64,000 nucleotides of DNA from Amycolatopsis vastitatis (GTDB taxonomy: Bacteria > Actinomycetota > Actinomycetes > Mycobacteriales > Pseudonocardiaceae), in assembly GCF_002234595.1 (NCBI RefSeq), contig NZ_NMUL01000030.1, positions 62,001 through 126,000 of the forward strand. Reading direction: 5' to 3'. Shown here one piece after another: positions 25,303-33,775 of the stretch; within the stretch, counting starts at the first letter, position 1, and each line of letters opens with the position of its first letter. Below the pieces are notes generated by a model. The model ran no database searches and was not told where the DNA came from. It saw nothing but the letters and a program-made list of their open reading frames with translations. The translations under genes were made by a program, and so were the position numbers.

Positions 25303-26483
25303 GCGCCCCGGAGCTGCCGATGCCGCGGGCTTGTCCCTTCCAGCCACCCGACGGCTATGCGGCCCTGCGGGCCGAGGGGCCGCTGGCCCGGGCTCGGCTG
25401 CGTGACGGCAGCCCGGTGTGGGCGGTCACCGGGTACGAGCAGGTGCGGGCGCTGCTGGCGCATCCCGCGGTCTCCTCCGACGTCCTGAACCCCCACCATC
25501 CCGAGCTCTCGCTGCCGCCGGGTGCTTCTCGGCCGGATCCCGAGCAGCGGCGGCCGGTACTGACGTTCGTGGAGATGGACGATCCGGAGCACGCGCGCCT
25601 GCGGCGCATGGTCATCCCGTACTTCAGCGTGCGCCGGACGCGGGCGCTCCGCCCGCACATCCAGTCCACTGTGGACAATCTGCTCGATGCCGTGATCGCG
25701 AACGGCCCGGAAACCGATCTCATGGCCGGGCTGGCGGTTCCGCTGCCGGCACTGGCGCTGTGCGAGGTGTTCGGCGTCCCGGCCGCCGACCGCGCCTTCT
25801 TCGCGGCGAACATGACGTGGCCGATGCAGGACATCGACCAGGTCGGCGCCAGTTTCAAGGTGCTGCGGAACCGGATCGAGCAGCTGCTGCGGGACAAGCG
25901 GGACGCCCCGGCCGACGACCTGCTCAGCGGTCTCGCCCGGCAGGTGGCGGCCGGCGCGCTGACCGAGCGGCAGGCGCTGGGCACGGTATTCATGCTGATC
26001 ATCGCCGGGCACGAGACCACCGCGAACACCCTCGCCCTGGCCGTCCTCACACTGCTCAGCCATCCGGACGAGGTGGCCCGGCTGCACACGGATCCGACGG
26101 CGGCCGTCGACGAGCTGCTGCGGTACGTGACGGTCGCGGATCCCGTCTGCCGGGTGGCGACCGCGGACGTCGAGATCGGGGGCCGCAGCGTCAAGGCCGG
26201 CGACGGGATCGTCGTGCTGCTCGCCGCCGCGAACCGGGACCGGGAGGCGATGGCCGACGCCGACCGCCTCGACCTTCGTCGCCGGCCGAACCGTCACCTC
26301 GCCTTCGGCCACGGCGTGCACCAGTGCCTCGGCCACCTGCTGGCCCGTACCGAGATCGAGGTCGCGCTCACGAGCCTGTTCACGCGGCTGCCCACACTGC
26401 GGCTCGCCGGGCCTGCCGACGGGCTCCCGGTCAAGCCGGCGCTGTCGCTGCAGGGCGTGACCCGATTGCCGATCACATGGTGA
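25299..26483 (+). CDS. Cytochrome P450 in lasso cluster
   Basis: A 394-residue soluble bacterial P450. The I-helix oxygen-activation motif is AGHETT (236-241), the ExxR pair is in DELLRYVT, and the haem ligand is Cys343 in FGHGVHQCLG. The closing segment is RLPITW. All catalytic features are intact. Its ATG overlaps the B2 peptidase stop by 4 nt, so it belongs firmly to the operon. It most likely oxidises the lasso peptide, by hydroxylation or by cross-linking of a Trp or Cys side chain. The target residue is inference only. Redox partners are not encoded nearby. Confidence 0.92.
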   Translation: MSAPELPMPRACPFQPPDGYAALRAEGPLARARLRDGSPVWAVTGYEQVRALLAHPAVSSDVLNPHHPELSLPPGASRPDPEQRRPVLTFVEMDDPEHARLRRMVIPYFSVRRTRALRPHIQSTVDNLLDAVIANGPETDLMAGLAVPLPALALCEVFGVPAADRAFFAANMTWPMQDIDQVGASFKVLRNRIEQLLRDKRDAPADDLLSGLARQVAAGALTERQALGTVFMLIIAGHETTANTLALAVLTLLSHPDEVARLHTDPTAAVDELLRYVTVADPVCRVATADVEIGGRSVKAGDGIVVLLAAANRDREAMADADRLDLRRRPNRHLAFGHGVHQCLGHLLARTEIEVALTSLFTRLPTLRLAGPADGLPVKPALSLQGVTRLPITW

Positions 26484-26502
26484 TCCAGGGGAAGGAGCCG
26501 AA

Positions 26503-28251
26503 TTGACCGGGAACAAAGCGCCGTGGCGGCATCTGCTGGCCCACCTCCGGCCGCACTGGCGGACGGTGCTGGCGGGCGGTGTGCTGGGCCTGCTGGGCGG
26601 GGCGAGTGGACTCGTGCTGCCGCTCGCGGCGAAGGTGGTGGTCGACTCGCTGCTCGGGAAGCGAGCGTTGCTCGGCCCGGTGCTTCTGCTGGCCGGCGCG
26701 GCCATCGTGGGTGCCGTGCTCACGGCCGGGAGCCGCTATCTGCTCGAACGCACCGGCGAGAACGTCGTCCGCCGCATCCGGGACCAGCTCAGCGGGTGGA
26801 TCCTGAGCCTGAAGGTGGGTGCGATGGACCGCCTCCAGCCCGGCGACCTGATGTCCCGGCTGACCTCCGACGTCACCCTGCTGCGGTCGGTCACGGCGAA
26901 CGCGGTCGTCAACGCCGTCACCGGGCTGGTTATGGGTGTGGGCGCGATCGCGCTGCTGGCCTCGACCGACCTCGTGCTGGTCGGCGTGACCGCCGGCGTG
27001 CTCCTGTTGTCCTGTCTGGTGTTCGCGGCGACCATGCCCCGGATCGCCGCCGCCAACCAGCGGATGCAGGTGGCGATCGGCCGGCTGGCCGCGGTCACGG
27101 AGCGGGCGCTGGGCGCCTTCCGGACCGTCAAGGCCAACGGCACCGAACGCCGTGAGCTGACCCGGGCCGTCGACGCCTCGGCCGAGGCGTGGCGGCACGG
27201 CCTGCGGGTGGCCGGGTTGCAGGCGGTCGTCGGCGTCGCCGGCACGCTGTCCACGCAGGTCACGTTCATCGCGGTGCTCGGCATCGGCGCCGCCCGTGTC
27301 GGCGCCGGGGCACTGACCCTGTCCTCGCTCATCGCGTTCCTGCTGTGCCTGACGTACCTCTCGGGGCCGATCGGCCAGGTCGTGTCGTCGGTGGCGCAGT
27401 GGCAGGCCGGGCTGGCCGCGGTCCGGCGCCTGACCGAGGTCGAGGCGATGCCCCGCGAACCCGCCGGCCGCGATGACGTGGCGCCGGGTGCCGACCACCG
27501 GCCGGTCGCGGTTGCCTTCACCGGCGTGACCTTCGGCTACCTGCCCGAGACGCCGGTCCTGCACGACGTGACGGTCCAGGTGCCCGCCGGTGGCATGACC
27601 GCGATCGTGGGGCCGTCGGGATCGGGCAAGAGCACGTTCTTCGCCTTGCTGCAACGCTTCTACGAAGCACAGCGCGGCCACGTCTCGGTGGAGGGGCGGG
27701 ATGTCCGGCAATGGCCGCTGGACGAGCTGCGGGCCGCCATCGGCTACGTGGAACAGGACGCTCCGGTGCTGGCCGGCACGCTGCGGGACAACCTTCGCTA
27801 CGGCGCGCCTGCGGCCACCGACGAGCAGATCCGCGCCGTACTGCGCCGGGCCCGGCTGACCACGCTGCTCGATCAGCTGCCCGACGGCCTCGACACCGTC
27901 GTCGGGCACCGCGGCACCACGCTTTCCGGTGGGCAGCGGCAGCGGGTGGCGATCGCCCGGGCGCTGCTCCGCCGGCCACGGCTGCTGCTGCTCGACGAGA
28001 TCACCTCGCAGCTCGACGCCACGAACGAGGCGGCGCTCCGGGAAGCGATCGAGGACATCGCGGCCGGCACCACCGTGATCGTGGTCGCGCACCGGCTGTC
28101 GACGGTTGTCAACTCCGACCGGATCGTCGTCCTGGACGCCGGCCGGATCCGGGCCGTCGGCACTCATCGCGGATTGGTCGAATCCGACGAGCTGTACCGG
28201 GAACTGGCCGCGGGCCAGCTGATCACCGCCGGGAAAGGAGCACGGTCGTGA
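26503..28251 (+). CDS. ABC exporter (fused TM-NBD) for lasso peptide
   Basis: A 582-residue half-transporter with six membrane helices (about residues 20-310) fused to an ATPase. Walker A is GPSGSGKST (370-378), the signature is LSGGQRQR (474-481), and Walker B LLLLDEITSQLD follows. It is the D component found in most lasso clusters, where it exports the mature peptide and confers self-protection. TTG 26503 follows GAAGGAG. There is no peptidase domain, consistent with leader removal by B2. The stop overlaps the propeller gene by 4 nt. Confidence 0.93.
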   Translation: MTGNKAPWRHLLAHLRPHWRTVLAGGVLGLLGGASGLVLPLAAKVVVDSLLGKRALLGPVLLLAGAAIVGAVLTAGSRYLLERTGENVVRRIRDQLSGWILSLKVGAMDRLQPGDLMSRLTSDVTLLRSVTANAVVNAVTGLVMGVGAIALLASTDLVLVGVTAGVLLLSCLVFAATMPRIAAANQRMQVAIGRLAAVTERALGAFRTVKANGTERRELTRAVDASAEAWRHGLRVAGLQAVVGVAGTLSTQVTFIAVLGIGAARVGAGALTLSSLIAFLLCLTYLSGPIGQVVSSVAQWQAGLAAVRRLTEVEAMPREPAGRDDVAPGADHRPVAVAFTGVTFGYLPETPVLHDVTVQVPAGGMTAIVGPSGSGKSTFFALLQRFYEAQRGHVSVEGRDVRQWPLDELRAAIGYVEQDAPVLAGTLRDNLRYGAPAATDEQIRAVLRRARLTTLLDQLPDGLDTVVGHRGTTLSGGQRQRVAIARALLRRPRLLLLDEITSQLDATNEAALREAIEDIAAGTTVIVVAHRLSTVVNSDRIVVLDAGRIRAVGTHRGLVESDELYRELAAGQLITAGKGARS

Positions 28252-29132
28252 ACCGCGTTTACGTGGCCGGGATGGACACCGGCGCCGTGTCGGTCATCGG
28301 CGCCGGACCCGCTGTCCTGGCCGAAATCGAGGTGGGCACGAGACCGTTCGCCTTGGCGGTGGGGCCGGACGGCGCCCGCGCCTACGTCACGAACTTCGAC
28401 GACAACACGGTGTCGGTCATCGACACGGCGAACGACGCCGTCGTGGGGGAGATCCCCGTCGGCGGCAGGCCCGGCGGAATCGCCATCGCTCCCGGCGGCG
28501 AGCGGGCCTACGTCAGCAACTACGTGGGCGACGACGTCTCCGTGGTCGACCTGCGTGCCGGACGAGTCGTCCGCGCGGTCCGGGTCGGATCGAATCCCGC
28601 CTCGGCAGCCGTGTCTCCGGACGGCTCCCTGGTCTACGTGACCAACTACGAAAGCCACGACGTCTCCGTGATCGACGCGCGGGTGAACGAGGTCGTGGCC
28701 AGGCTCGATGTCGGCCGGCAGCCGAACGGCGTGGCCTTCGGCCACCGCGGCGACCGGGTGTACGTGACGAACACCGGCGACGACGACAGCGCGGTGACGA
28801 TCATCGATCCGGCCGTCCACGCCGTCGTCGCGACGATTCCGGTCGAACGGGGACCGTACGGGCTTTCCGTCGCACCGAAGGAGGATCTGCTCTACGTCAC
28901 GCAGTACTACTCCGACAGCGTCGTCGCCCTCGACCCTGTCGAGAGGCGGGTCGTGCTGAGGACGCCGGTCGGGCACTGCCCGGAAAGCATCGCGGTGTCG
29001 CCGGACGCCGGCCGGGTGTACGTCAGCAACCGGCACAGTCACGAGGTGTCCGTCATCGACGCGGTGAGCGGCGCTGTCGTCGCGACCGTCGCGGTACGCA
29101 ATCCCGGCGGTATCGCTGTCGTTTCCCGTTGA
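28248..29132 (+). CDS. YVTN/YncE-like seven-bladed beta-propeller protein
   Basis: A 294-residue protein made of about seven YVTN repeats of roughly 41 residues. Examples are RAYVTNFDDNTVSVIDTAND, RAYVSNYVGDDVSVVDLRAG and RVYVSNRHSHEVSVIDAVSG. There is no signal peptide, membrane helix or catalytic domain, so it is probably cytoplasmic and a binding protein. GTG 28248 overlaps the ABC exporter stop by 4 nt, and no gene follows in the operon. Propellers are not a standard part of lasso clusters. It may bind the peptide, the P450 or a target; this is open. Confidence 0.85.
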   Translation: MNRVYVAGMDTGAVSVIGAGPAVLAEIEVGTRPFALAVGPDGARAYVTNFDDNTVSVIDTANDAVVGEIPVGGRPGGIAIAPGGERAYVSNYVGDDVSVVDLRAGRVVRAVRVGSNPASAAVSPDGSLVYVTNYESHDVSVIDARVNEVVARLDVGRQPNGVAFGHRGDRVYVTNTGDDDSAVTIIDPAVHAVVATIPVERGPYGLSVAPKEDLLYVTQYYSDSVVALDPVERRVVLRTPVGHCPESIAVSPDAGRVYVSNRHSHEVSVIDAVSGAVVATVAVRNPGGIAVVSR

Positions 29133-29186
29133 TCAGACGCGAGACCGGCCGACGCCCGGAGGAGCCGCGGATGGCATGCTCTGCGG

Positions 29187-29609
29187 GTGCTTACGGATCA
29201 GCAGATCGACGACGCGATGCGGGCCGTCGCCCGCACGAAGGTGCCGTTCGAGGGCACGTGGACCAACGCGCCCTATCCGGAGCGTTCCCACGACGGCCGG
29301 ACCTTGGCGGTGCTGGTCGACGACCCGGAGGTCGAAGCGCTGGTGGTCGACCGGGCGACCGGCGAGGTGCTCGTCCTGGACGGATCGGTCGGCCTGGTCA
29401 ACCGGTCGTTGAGCCAGTTCGCCGAGTCCGCGGCGGCGTACGTGGCCGCGCGCAAACGGGCGAAGTCCATCGACGAGGACGACGACGAAGCCCTCGAAGC
29501 CAACGGCGAAGAGGCATTGAAGGCCATCCGCGCGGTCGACGCGGACGCCGTCGCGGACGAGAACCAGTTCTGGGCCGTCGCCACCGAGGAACTCGGCTAC
29601 GGCATGTGA
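29187..29609 (+). CDS. SUKH-4-like immunity-type protein
   Basis: A 140-residue acidic protein from GTG 29187. The segment VEALVVDRATGEVLVLDG, then LVNRSLSQFAESAAAYV and a C-terminal FWAVATEELGYGM follow the pattern of the SUKH-4 immunity family (VNSSLEQF, FWxxxxEExxxG). Such proteins usually neutralise a cognate nuclease or other polymorphic toxin. No toxin gene is adjacent; the only toxin-like gene in the window, the Rhs protein, is 22 kb away and of another toxin type. It may be an orphan immunity gene. The family call is moderately secure. Confidence 0.6.
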   Translation: MLTDQQIDDAMRAVARTKVPFEGTWTNAPYPERSHDGRTLAVLVDDPEVEALVVDRATGEVLVLDGSVGLVNRSLSQFAESAAAYVAARKRAKSIDEDDDEALEANGEEALKAIRAVDADAVADENQFWAVATEELGYGM

Positions 29610-29637
29610 GGCCCCAGCGAACTGCTGCGTCTCAAAG

Positions 29638-29674
29638 GCGGACCGCGGGGTGCCGGTGGTCCGCTCCCGCGGTC
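29638..29674 (+). terminator. GC-rich hairpin after SUKH-like gene
   Basis: GACCGCGGG (29641-29649) pairs with CCCGCGGTC (29666-29674). An alternative stem uses GCGGACC (29638-29644) and GGTCCGC (29658-29664). The first suits a rho-independent-like stop without a T-run, as is common in actinomycetes. The rest of the gap up to 29811 shows no gene. Confidence 0.45.
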
Positions 29675-29811
29675 TACTCGCCGTAGCACGGTTGCGACAT
29701 CCGGGGTAATTCCCGCCGGATCGGTCACATCCGGCCGCGGGCCGTCGATGTGCCCGGCGGGGATTCCCACCGCGTGCGTGGGGACGGAACACACCTCTGG
29801 GGGGACTACTC

Positions 29812-31299
29812 GTGCTGCTGTTTTCGCGATCGCGCGGCAGGATCGCCTTGGCCGCCGCGCTCACCGCGGCCTTCGCGCTGCTCGTACCGGGTGTCGCGCA
29901 CGCCGCGCCACCGTCCAATGACGACTTCGACCAGGCGGCGGCCGTCACCGCCCTGCCGTTCGCCGCGCAGCTGGACACCGGGGAGGCCACCAAGGCCACC
30001 GACGACCCGTCCTGGTGCCAGTCCTACGACGTCCAGGGCAGCGTCTGGTTCCGCTACACCGCCACCGCGGACGGGTACCTGCGCGCCACCACCCAGGGCA
30101 GCGACCGCTCGATGATCCTGGCGGTCCACTCGGGCACCCGCGGCGATCTCAAGGGCATCGCCTGTGACACCGGGACGGCCGCGACCACGACGTTCCGGGC
30201 GACCGCCGGCACGACGTACTCCTTCATGGTCTCCGGCTACGACGCCCCGGGCGGCGCGCTCTCGTTCGCGCTGGACTCCGTCGCGCCCGCGGCCAACGAC
30301 GACTTCGCCGCCGCGCAGCCCGTGCCCGCGCTGCCGTTCTCGGTGCAGCCGGACTTCTCGGTGGCCTCCTTCGAGGCCGACGAGCCCGGGTCGACCTGCC
30401 AGTCCGAAGGCAACACCGTCCCCTCGGTCTGGTACGCCTACACGAACTCCGGGCAGACGAGGTCGCTCACCGCGCGCACCGTCGGGAACGGCTCGGCCGT
30501 CTCGGTGTACACCGGGGCGAGCCTGCCGGAGCTGAAGCAGGTCGCCTGCAAGTCGGACTCCTACGGGCAGCCGACCGCGTTCCGGGCCGCCGCCGGCACG
30601 ACCTACTACGTCCGCGTCACCGGGCCCGCCGACGCCCGCGAGCCCATCACGCTGACCCTCGACGACGCGCCGGCGCTGGACCCGTCGGTCTACCAGTCGC
30701 CGTCGTACCCGTCGGTCTACGACAACGTTTCGTTCTCCGCCGAGTCCTGGAACGACATCGACAAGCCGATGACCGTGGCCTGGGACTTCGGGGACGGCGC
30801 CACGGCCCCGGCCACCACCCAGTCCGTCTCCCACCGCTACGCCAAGGACGGCACGTACACCGCCACCATGCACGCGACGTCGCCGGACGGCCGGACGGCC
30901 ACCAAGCCGGTCCAGGTCGTGGTGACCACGCACGACGTCGGGATCGCCAAGTTCTCCGTGCCCGCCTCGGCGCGGGAGGGCGACAGCAAGCCGATCTCGG
31001 TCGACGTGTCCAACACGCGGTACACCGAAACGGCGACCGTCGTGCTGTCCAAGCACGACGGCACGTTCTGGCGGGAGGTCGGCCGGCTCACCATCGAGGT
31101 GCCCGCGCGGCCGACCCGCACGGTGCGGTTCCCGTTTTCCTACACCTTCAGCCCCGACGACGCGGCCATGGGCAAGGTCGCCTTCCGCGCCGAGGTGCGG
31201 CTGGACTACCCGGTGAACGATGCCCGGCCGGTGGACAACGAAGTGATCGCCATCGCCACGACCGTGAATCCGCGCGCCACGCGCATCGTTGCCGTCTGA
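29812..31299 (+). CDS. Secreted PKD-domain protein 1
   Basis: A 495-residue exported protein from GTG 29812 after a G-rich ribosome site. Residues 1-31 are a Sec signal ending AHAAPPSNDD. Two related beta-sandwich units follow (starting PSNDDFDQAAAVTALPF and AANDDFAAAQPVPALPF), each with a VWYAY/VWFRYT core and a Cys pair. A PKD domain comes next (WDFGDGATAPATTQSVSHRYAKDG) and a C-terminal immunoglobulin-like domain. It is a close paralogue of the next gene. No catalytic residues are evident; surface adhesion or binding is likely. It has no sorting signal. Confidence 0.85.
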   Translation: MLLFSRSRGRIALAAALTAAFALLVPGVAHAAPPSNDDFDQAAAVTALPFAAQLDTGEATKATDDPSWCQSYDVQGSVWFRYTATADGYLRATTQGSDRSMILAVHSGTRGDLKGIACDTGTAATTTFRATAGTTYSFMVSGYDAPGGALSFALDSVAPAANDDFAAAQPVPALPFSVQPDFSVASFEADEPGSTCQSEGNTVPSVWYAYTNSGQTRSLTARTVGNGSAVSVYTGASLPELKQVACKSDSYGQPTAFRAAAGTTYYVRVTGPADAREPITLTLDDAPALDPSVYQSPSYPSVYDNVSFSAESWNDIDKPMTVAWDFGDGATAPATTQSVSHRYAKDGTYTATMHATSPDGRTATKPVQVVVTTHDVGIAKFSVPASAREGDSKPISVDVSNTRYTETATVVLSKHDGTFWREVGRLTIEVPARPTRTVRFPFSYTFSPDDAAMGKVAFRAEVRLDYPVNDARPVDNEVIAIATTVNPRATRIVAV

Positions 31300-31315
31300 G
31301 CCAGGGGGAACTTCA

Positions 31316-32800
31316 ATGAAGCAGCACGCTTTCCGGCGCTTGCTCGTCGCCGGCCTCGCCGTCGCGGCCGCGTTGGCGACGCCGGCGACCGCGAACGCCG
31401 CAGCGCCGTCCAACGACGACTTCGGCACCGCCACCGCCGTCACCGCCCTGCCGTTCAAGGCGACCCAGGACATCGGGGAAGCCACAGCGAGCGCCGACGA
31501 CCCGACGTCGTGCAACTCCTACGTCGCGTGGAGCGTCTGGTACGACTACACCGCGGCCTCGGACGGGTTCGTCCGGGCACTGCCGTCGAGCACCGGCACC
31601 CTGCCGTTCGTCGCCGTGTACACCGGTGAGCGCGGGGCGCTGACCCAGGTCCCCGGTGCCTGCGCGGCGTGGAACACCGGGCCGTCGACGACCTTCCCGG
31701 TCACCGCCGGGCAGACGTACCACATCATGCTGTTCCAGCAGTACTCCGGCGCCGGCCAGCAGGCCACGCTGGATCTCGCCACCGTCCCGCGGGAGCCCAA
31801 CGACGACTTCGCGGCGGCCACGCCGGCCACGCTGCCCGGGACGTACTCGGGCGACCTGACGCGGTCTTCGGCCGAGCCGGGCGAGGCCGCGCCGACCTGC
31901 GACCCCGGCGCGGACCACTCCGTGTGGTACCGGTACACCCCGGACCGCACCCGGTCGATCAGCGTGGAGGCGCGCTCGCGCTGGTCGCCGTCGGTCACCG
32001 TCTACCGGGGCGCCACCCGCGACGCACTGTCCGAAGTGGACTGCGTGTCGGCGGGGGGCGGCAACAAGCGGCCGGTGTTCACCGCCACCGCCGGGCAGCA
32101 GTACTGGATCCGGGTGGCCGACGACGCGGAAGGCGCGTCCTGGTACGAGATCCGCCTGACGACCGCGCCGGCGCTGACGCCGAACGCGAACACCTGGCCC
32201 AATACCCCGTCGGTGTTCGACGACGTCTCCTTTTCGGTGAACCCCGGTGACCGCCTCGGTCGTCCTCTGGTCAGCGGTGAGCTGCGGTTCGGTGACGGCA
32301 CTTCGGTGACCCTGACCGGGAACAACACCCAGGTGACCCACCGGTACGCCGCCGACGGCGACTACCGCGTCGAGATCAGCGCGACGACCGACGACGGCCG
32401 GTCGGGCACCGGTTCCCAGACGCTGCACGTCGAGACGCACGACGTGACACTGACGGGGTTGTCGATGCCCGCACAGGCACGGGTGGGCCAGACCAAGCCG
32501 GTCAAGGTGTCGGTGGTGAACAACCGCTACGACGAGAAGGTCGTCGTCTCGCTGAGGAGGAAGACCGACAGCGGCTACTACCAGGAAGTGGGCACGCTGA
32601 CCCAGTGGGTGCCCGCCGGTGGCCGGGTGGACTTCCCGTTCGCCTACACCTACACCGCGGCCGACGCGGCGGCGGGCCAGGCGGAGTTCGAGGTGGTGGC
32701 GAACATCGACGGCCGTTACGACGGTGACAACCACGCGGCGGACAACCGCCTGACCGCGGTCACCGTGGTCCGTGCGCAGTCGGGCGTCCGGGCGAGCTGA
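31316..32800 (+). CDS. Secreted PKD-domain protein 2 (tandem paralogue)
   Basis: A 494-residue paralogue of the preceding protein with the same order: Sec signal (ending ANAAAPSNDD), two PSNDDF/PNDDF beta units, a PKD-like domain (GELRFGDGTSVTL, VTHRYAADGDYRVEI) and a C-terminal beta domain (PVKVSVVNNRYDEKVVVSL). The start ATG 31316 follows AGGGGGAA, only 16 bp after the previous stop, so both are co-transcribed. The pair arose by tandem duplication. The divergence between them is larger in the first units than in the PKD part. Confidence 0.85.
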   Translation: MKQHAFRRLLVAGLAVAAALATPATANAAAPSNDDFGTATAVTALPFKATQDIGEATASADDPTSCNSYVAWSVWYDYTAASDGFVRALPSSTGTLPFVAVYTGERGALTQVPGACAAWNTGPSTTFPVTAGQTYHIMLFQQYSGAGQQATLDLATVPREPNDDFAAATPATLPGTYSGDLTRSSAEPGEAAPTCDPGADHSVWYRYTPDRTRSISVEARSRWSPSVTVYRGATRDALSEVDCVSAGGGNKRPVFTATAGQQYWIRVADDAEGASWYEIRLTTAPALTPNANTWPNTPSVFDDVSFSVNPGDRLGRPLVSGELRFGDGTSVTLTGNNTQVTHRYAADGDYRVEISATTDDGRSGTGSQTLHVETHDVTLTGLSMPAQARVGQTKPVKVSVVNNRYDEKVVVSLRRKTDSGYYQEVGTLTQWVPAGGRVDFPFAYTYTAADAAAGQAEFEVVANIDGRYDGDNHAADNRLTAVTVVRAQSGVRAS

Positions 32801-32807
32801 CGCTCTT

Positions 32808-32837
32808 CCGCCGGGGCGGGTCACCCCGCCCCGGCGG
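32808..32837 (+). terminator. Hairpin terminator after the PKD genes
   Basis: CCGCCGGGGCGGG and CCCGCCCCGGCGG form a perfect 13-bp stem around a 4-nt loop (TCAC), 8 bp after the stop. It lies between convergent genes and probably ends both transcripts. Confidence 0.75.
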
Positions 32838-32935
32838 AGCCTTGCCGGGTGAAGGCGCCGGTGCGTGTGGCTGCCGGCGTCCACGTGCCGCCAGGAGGCG
32901 GCCCGTCCGTCAGCGGCGCGGCGCGGCCGGGCGCT

Positions 32936-33295
32936 TCACCGGGGACCGTCCTCCGTCATGTGCCGGATGGAGTCCCCGCCCTTGCGGTGGTCCGTCCGCC
33001 CGGACTTGGTCTCGAGCACGCTCTCGAGCTTGCGGATGGCGCCGTGGCAGGCCTCGTCCACCGAGCCCGCGTGGTGGGTGACCGCGACCGCCGGCCTGCC
33101 CTCCGGGCGTGCCTCGATCACGCAGCGCCGGTCCACGCTGCCCGCACCGGTTGAAACTTCGTCGCTCAAGTGGACTTCCAGGCGGGTGATGTGGTCGCTG
33201 AAGCGCGACAGCGTCGACTGGAGTTCGGCCTCGAGCCGCTGGATCAGTTCGTCGCTGCCGTGGACGTTCTTGTCCGTGCTGATCTGGATCTGCAT
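32936..33295 (-). CDS. HPF/RaiA-like ribosome-associated protein
   Basis: A 119-residue protein with the N-terminal HPF/RaiA domain only: MQIQISTDKNVHGSDELIQRL, a beta strand with RLEVHLSDEV, and CHGAIRKLESVLE. The family binds the small ribosomal subunit and silences translation in stationary phase. The long-HPF C-terminal dimerisation domain is absent, replaced by a short basic tail. The ATG at 33295 has GAAGGGAA upstream; the frame continues further but without a start site. Neighbours do not add information. Confidence 0.75.
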   Translation of the reverse strand: MQIQISTDKNVHGSDELIQRLEAELQSTLSRFSDHITRLEVHLSDEVSTGAGSVDRRCVIEARPEGRPAVAVTHHAGSVDEACHGAIRKLESVLETKSGRTDHRKGGDSIRHMTEDGPR

Positions 33296-33455
33296 GTGCT
33301 GTTCCCTTCGAAAGCCGGTCTGGTTCGCCGACGGCGAAGGGATCGGCTCCGGCCGGCGAGGACGCGCGGGCGGCGGCACTCAACCGGGCGTGTTCCCCCT
33401 GAGCCTACGTGCCCGGAGCCGGGAGAGCGCCGGACGACACGCTCCCGCGGCGGCG

Positions 33456-33647
33456 TCAGACCGTCGTGACCTTGCTCTTGTCGTAAAACTTCACTTCGCC
33501 GGTGTCCGGGAAGTGGACTCCGACGCAATAGACGTGGGCGTTGCCGGAGCCGAAGCTCTTGCCTTCGTCGACGACGAAGCCGACATCTTCACGGTCGAGC
33601 ACTTTCACTCGCCGCGGCCCCTGGTGTTCTTCGTTCGCGAAGTGCAT
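33456..33647 (-). CDS. Conserved small hypothetical protein
   Basis: A 63-residue protein starting MHFANEEHQGPRRVKVLDR, with AGGAGA 8 nt before the ATG at 33647. It is predicted beta-rich (VGFVVDEGKSF, HVYCVGVHF, EVKFYDKSKV), has no signal peptide and one cysteine, and looks like a compact soluble domain. No family was recognised. The clean ribosome site and codon use support a real gene. It sits between the HPF-like gene and the FAH-family gene on the same strand but may be separately transcribed. Confidence 0.7.
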   Translation of the reverse strand: MHFANEEHQGPRRVKVLDREDVGFVVDEGKSFGSGNAHVYCVGVHFPDTGEVKFYDKSKVTTV

Positions 33648-33775
33648 GTCGTCTCCTGTCCAGAGGGTCGTGCAGGGCGATAGCACACTACGTGATCCCC
33701 GCCCTCCCGTGGAGCGCGAAACAGGGACCGACGGCCGCTCGCCGTCCGAGGTGCGGCGCAGCGCTCCCGAGGCCC

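Noticed and set aside
29187-29609. SUKH-like protein as the immunity factor of the lasso peptide or Rhs toxin
   Set aside because: It has its own start 54 bp after the propeller and resembles toxin immunity proteins, not lasso immunity; it is 22 kb from the Rhs gene, whose toxin is of another fold.
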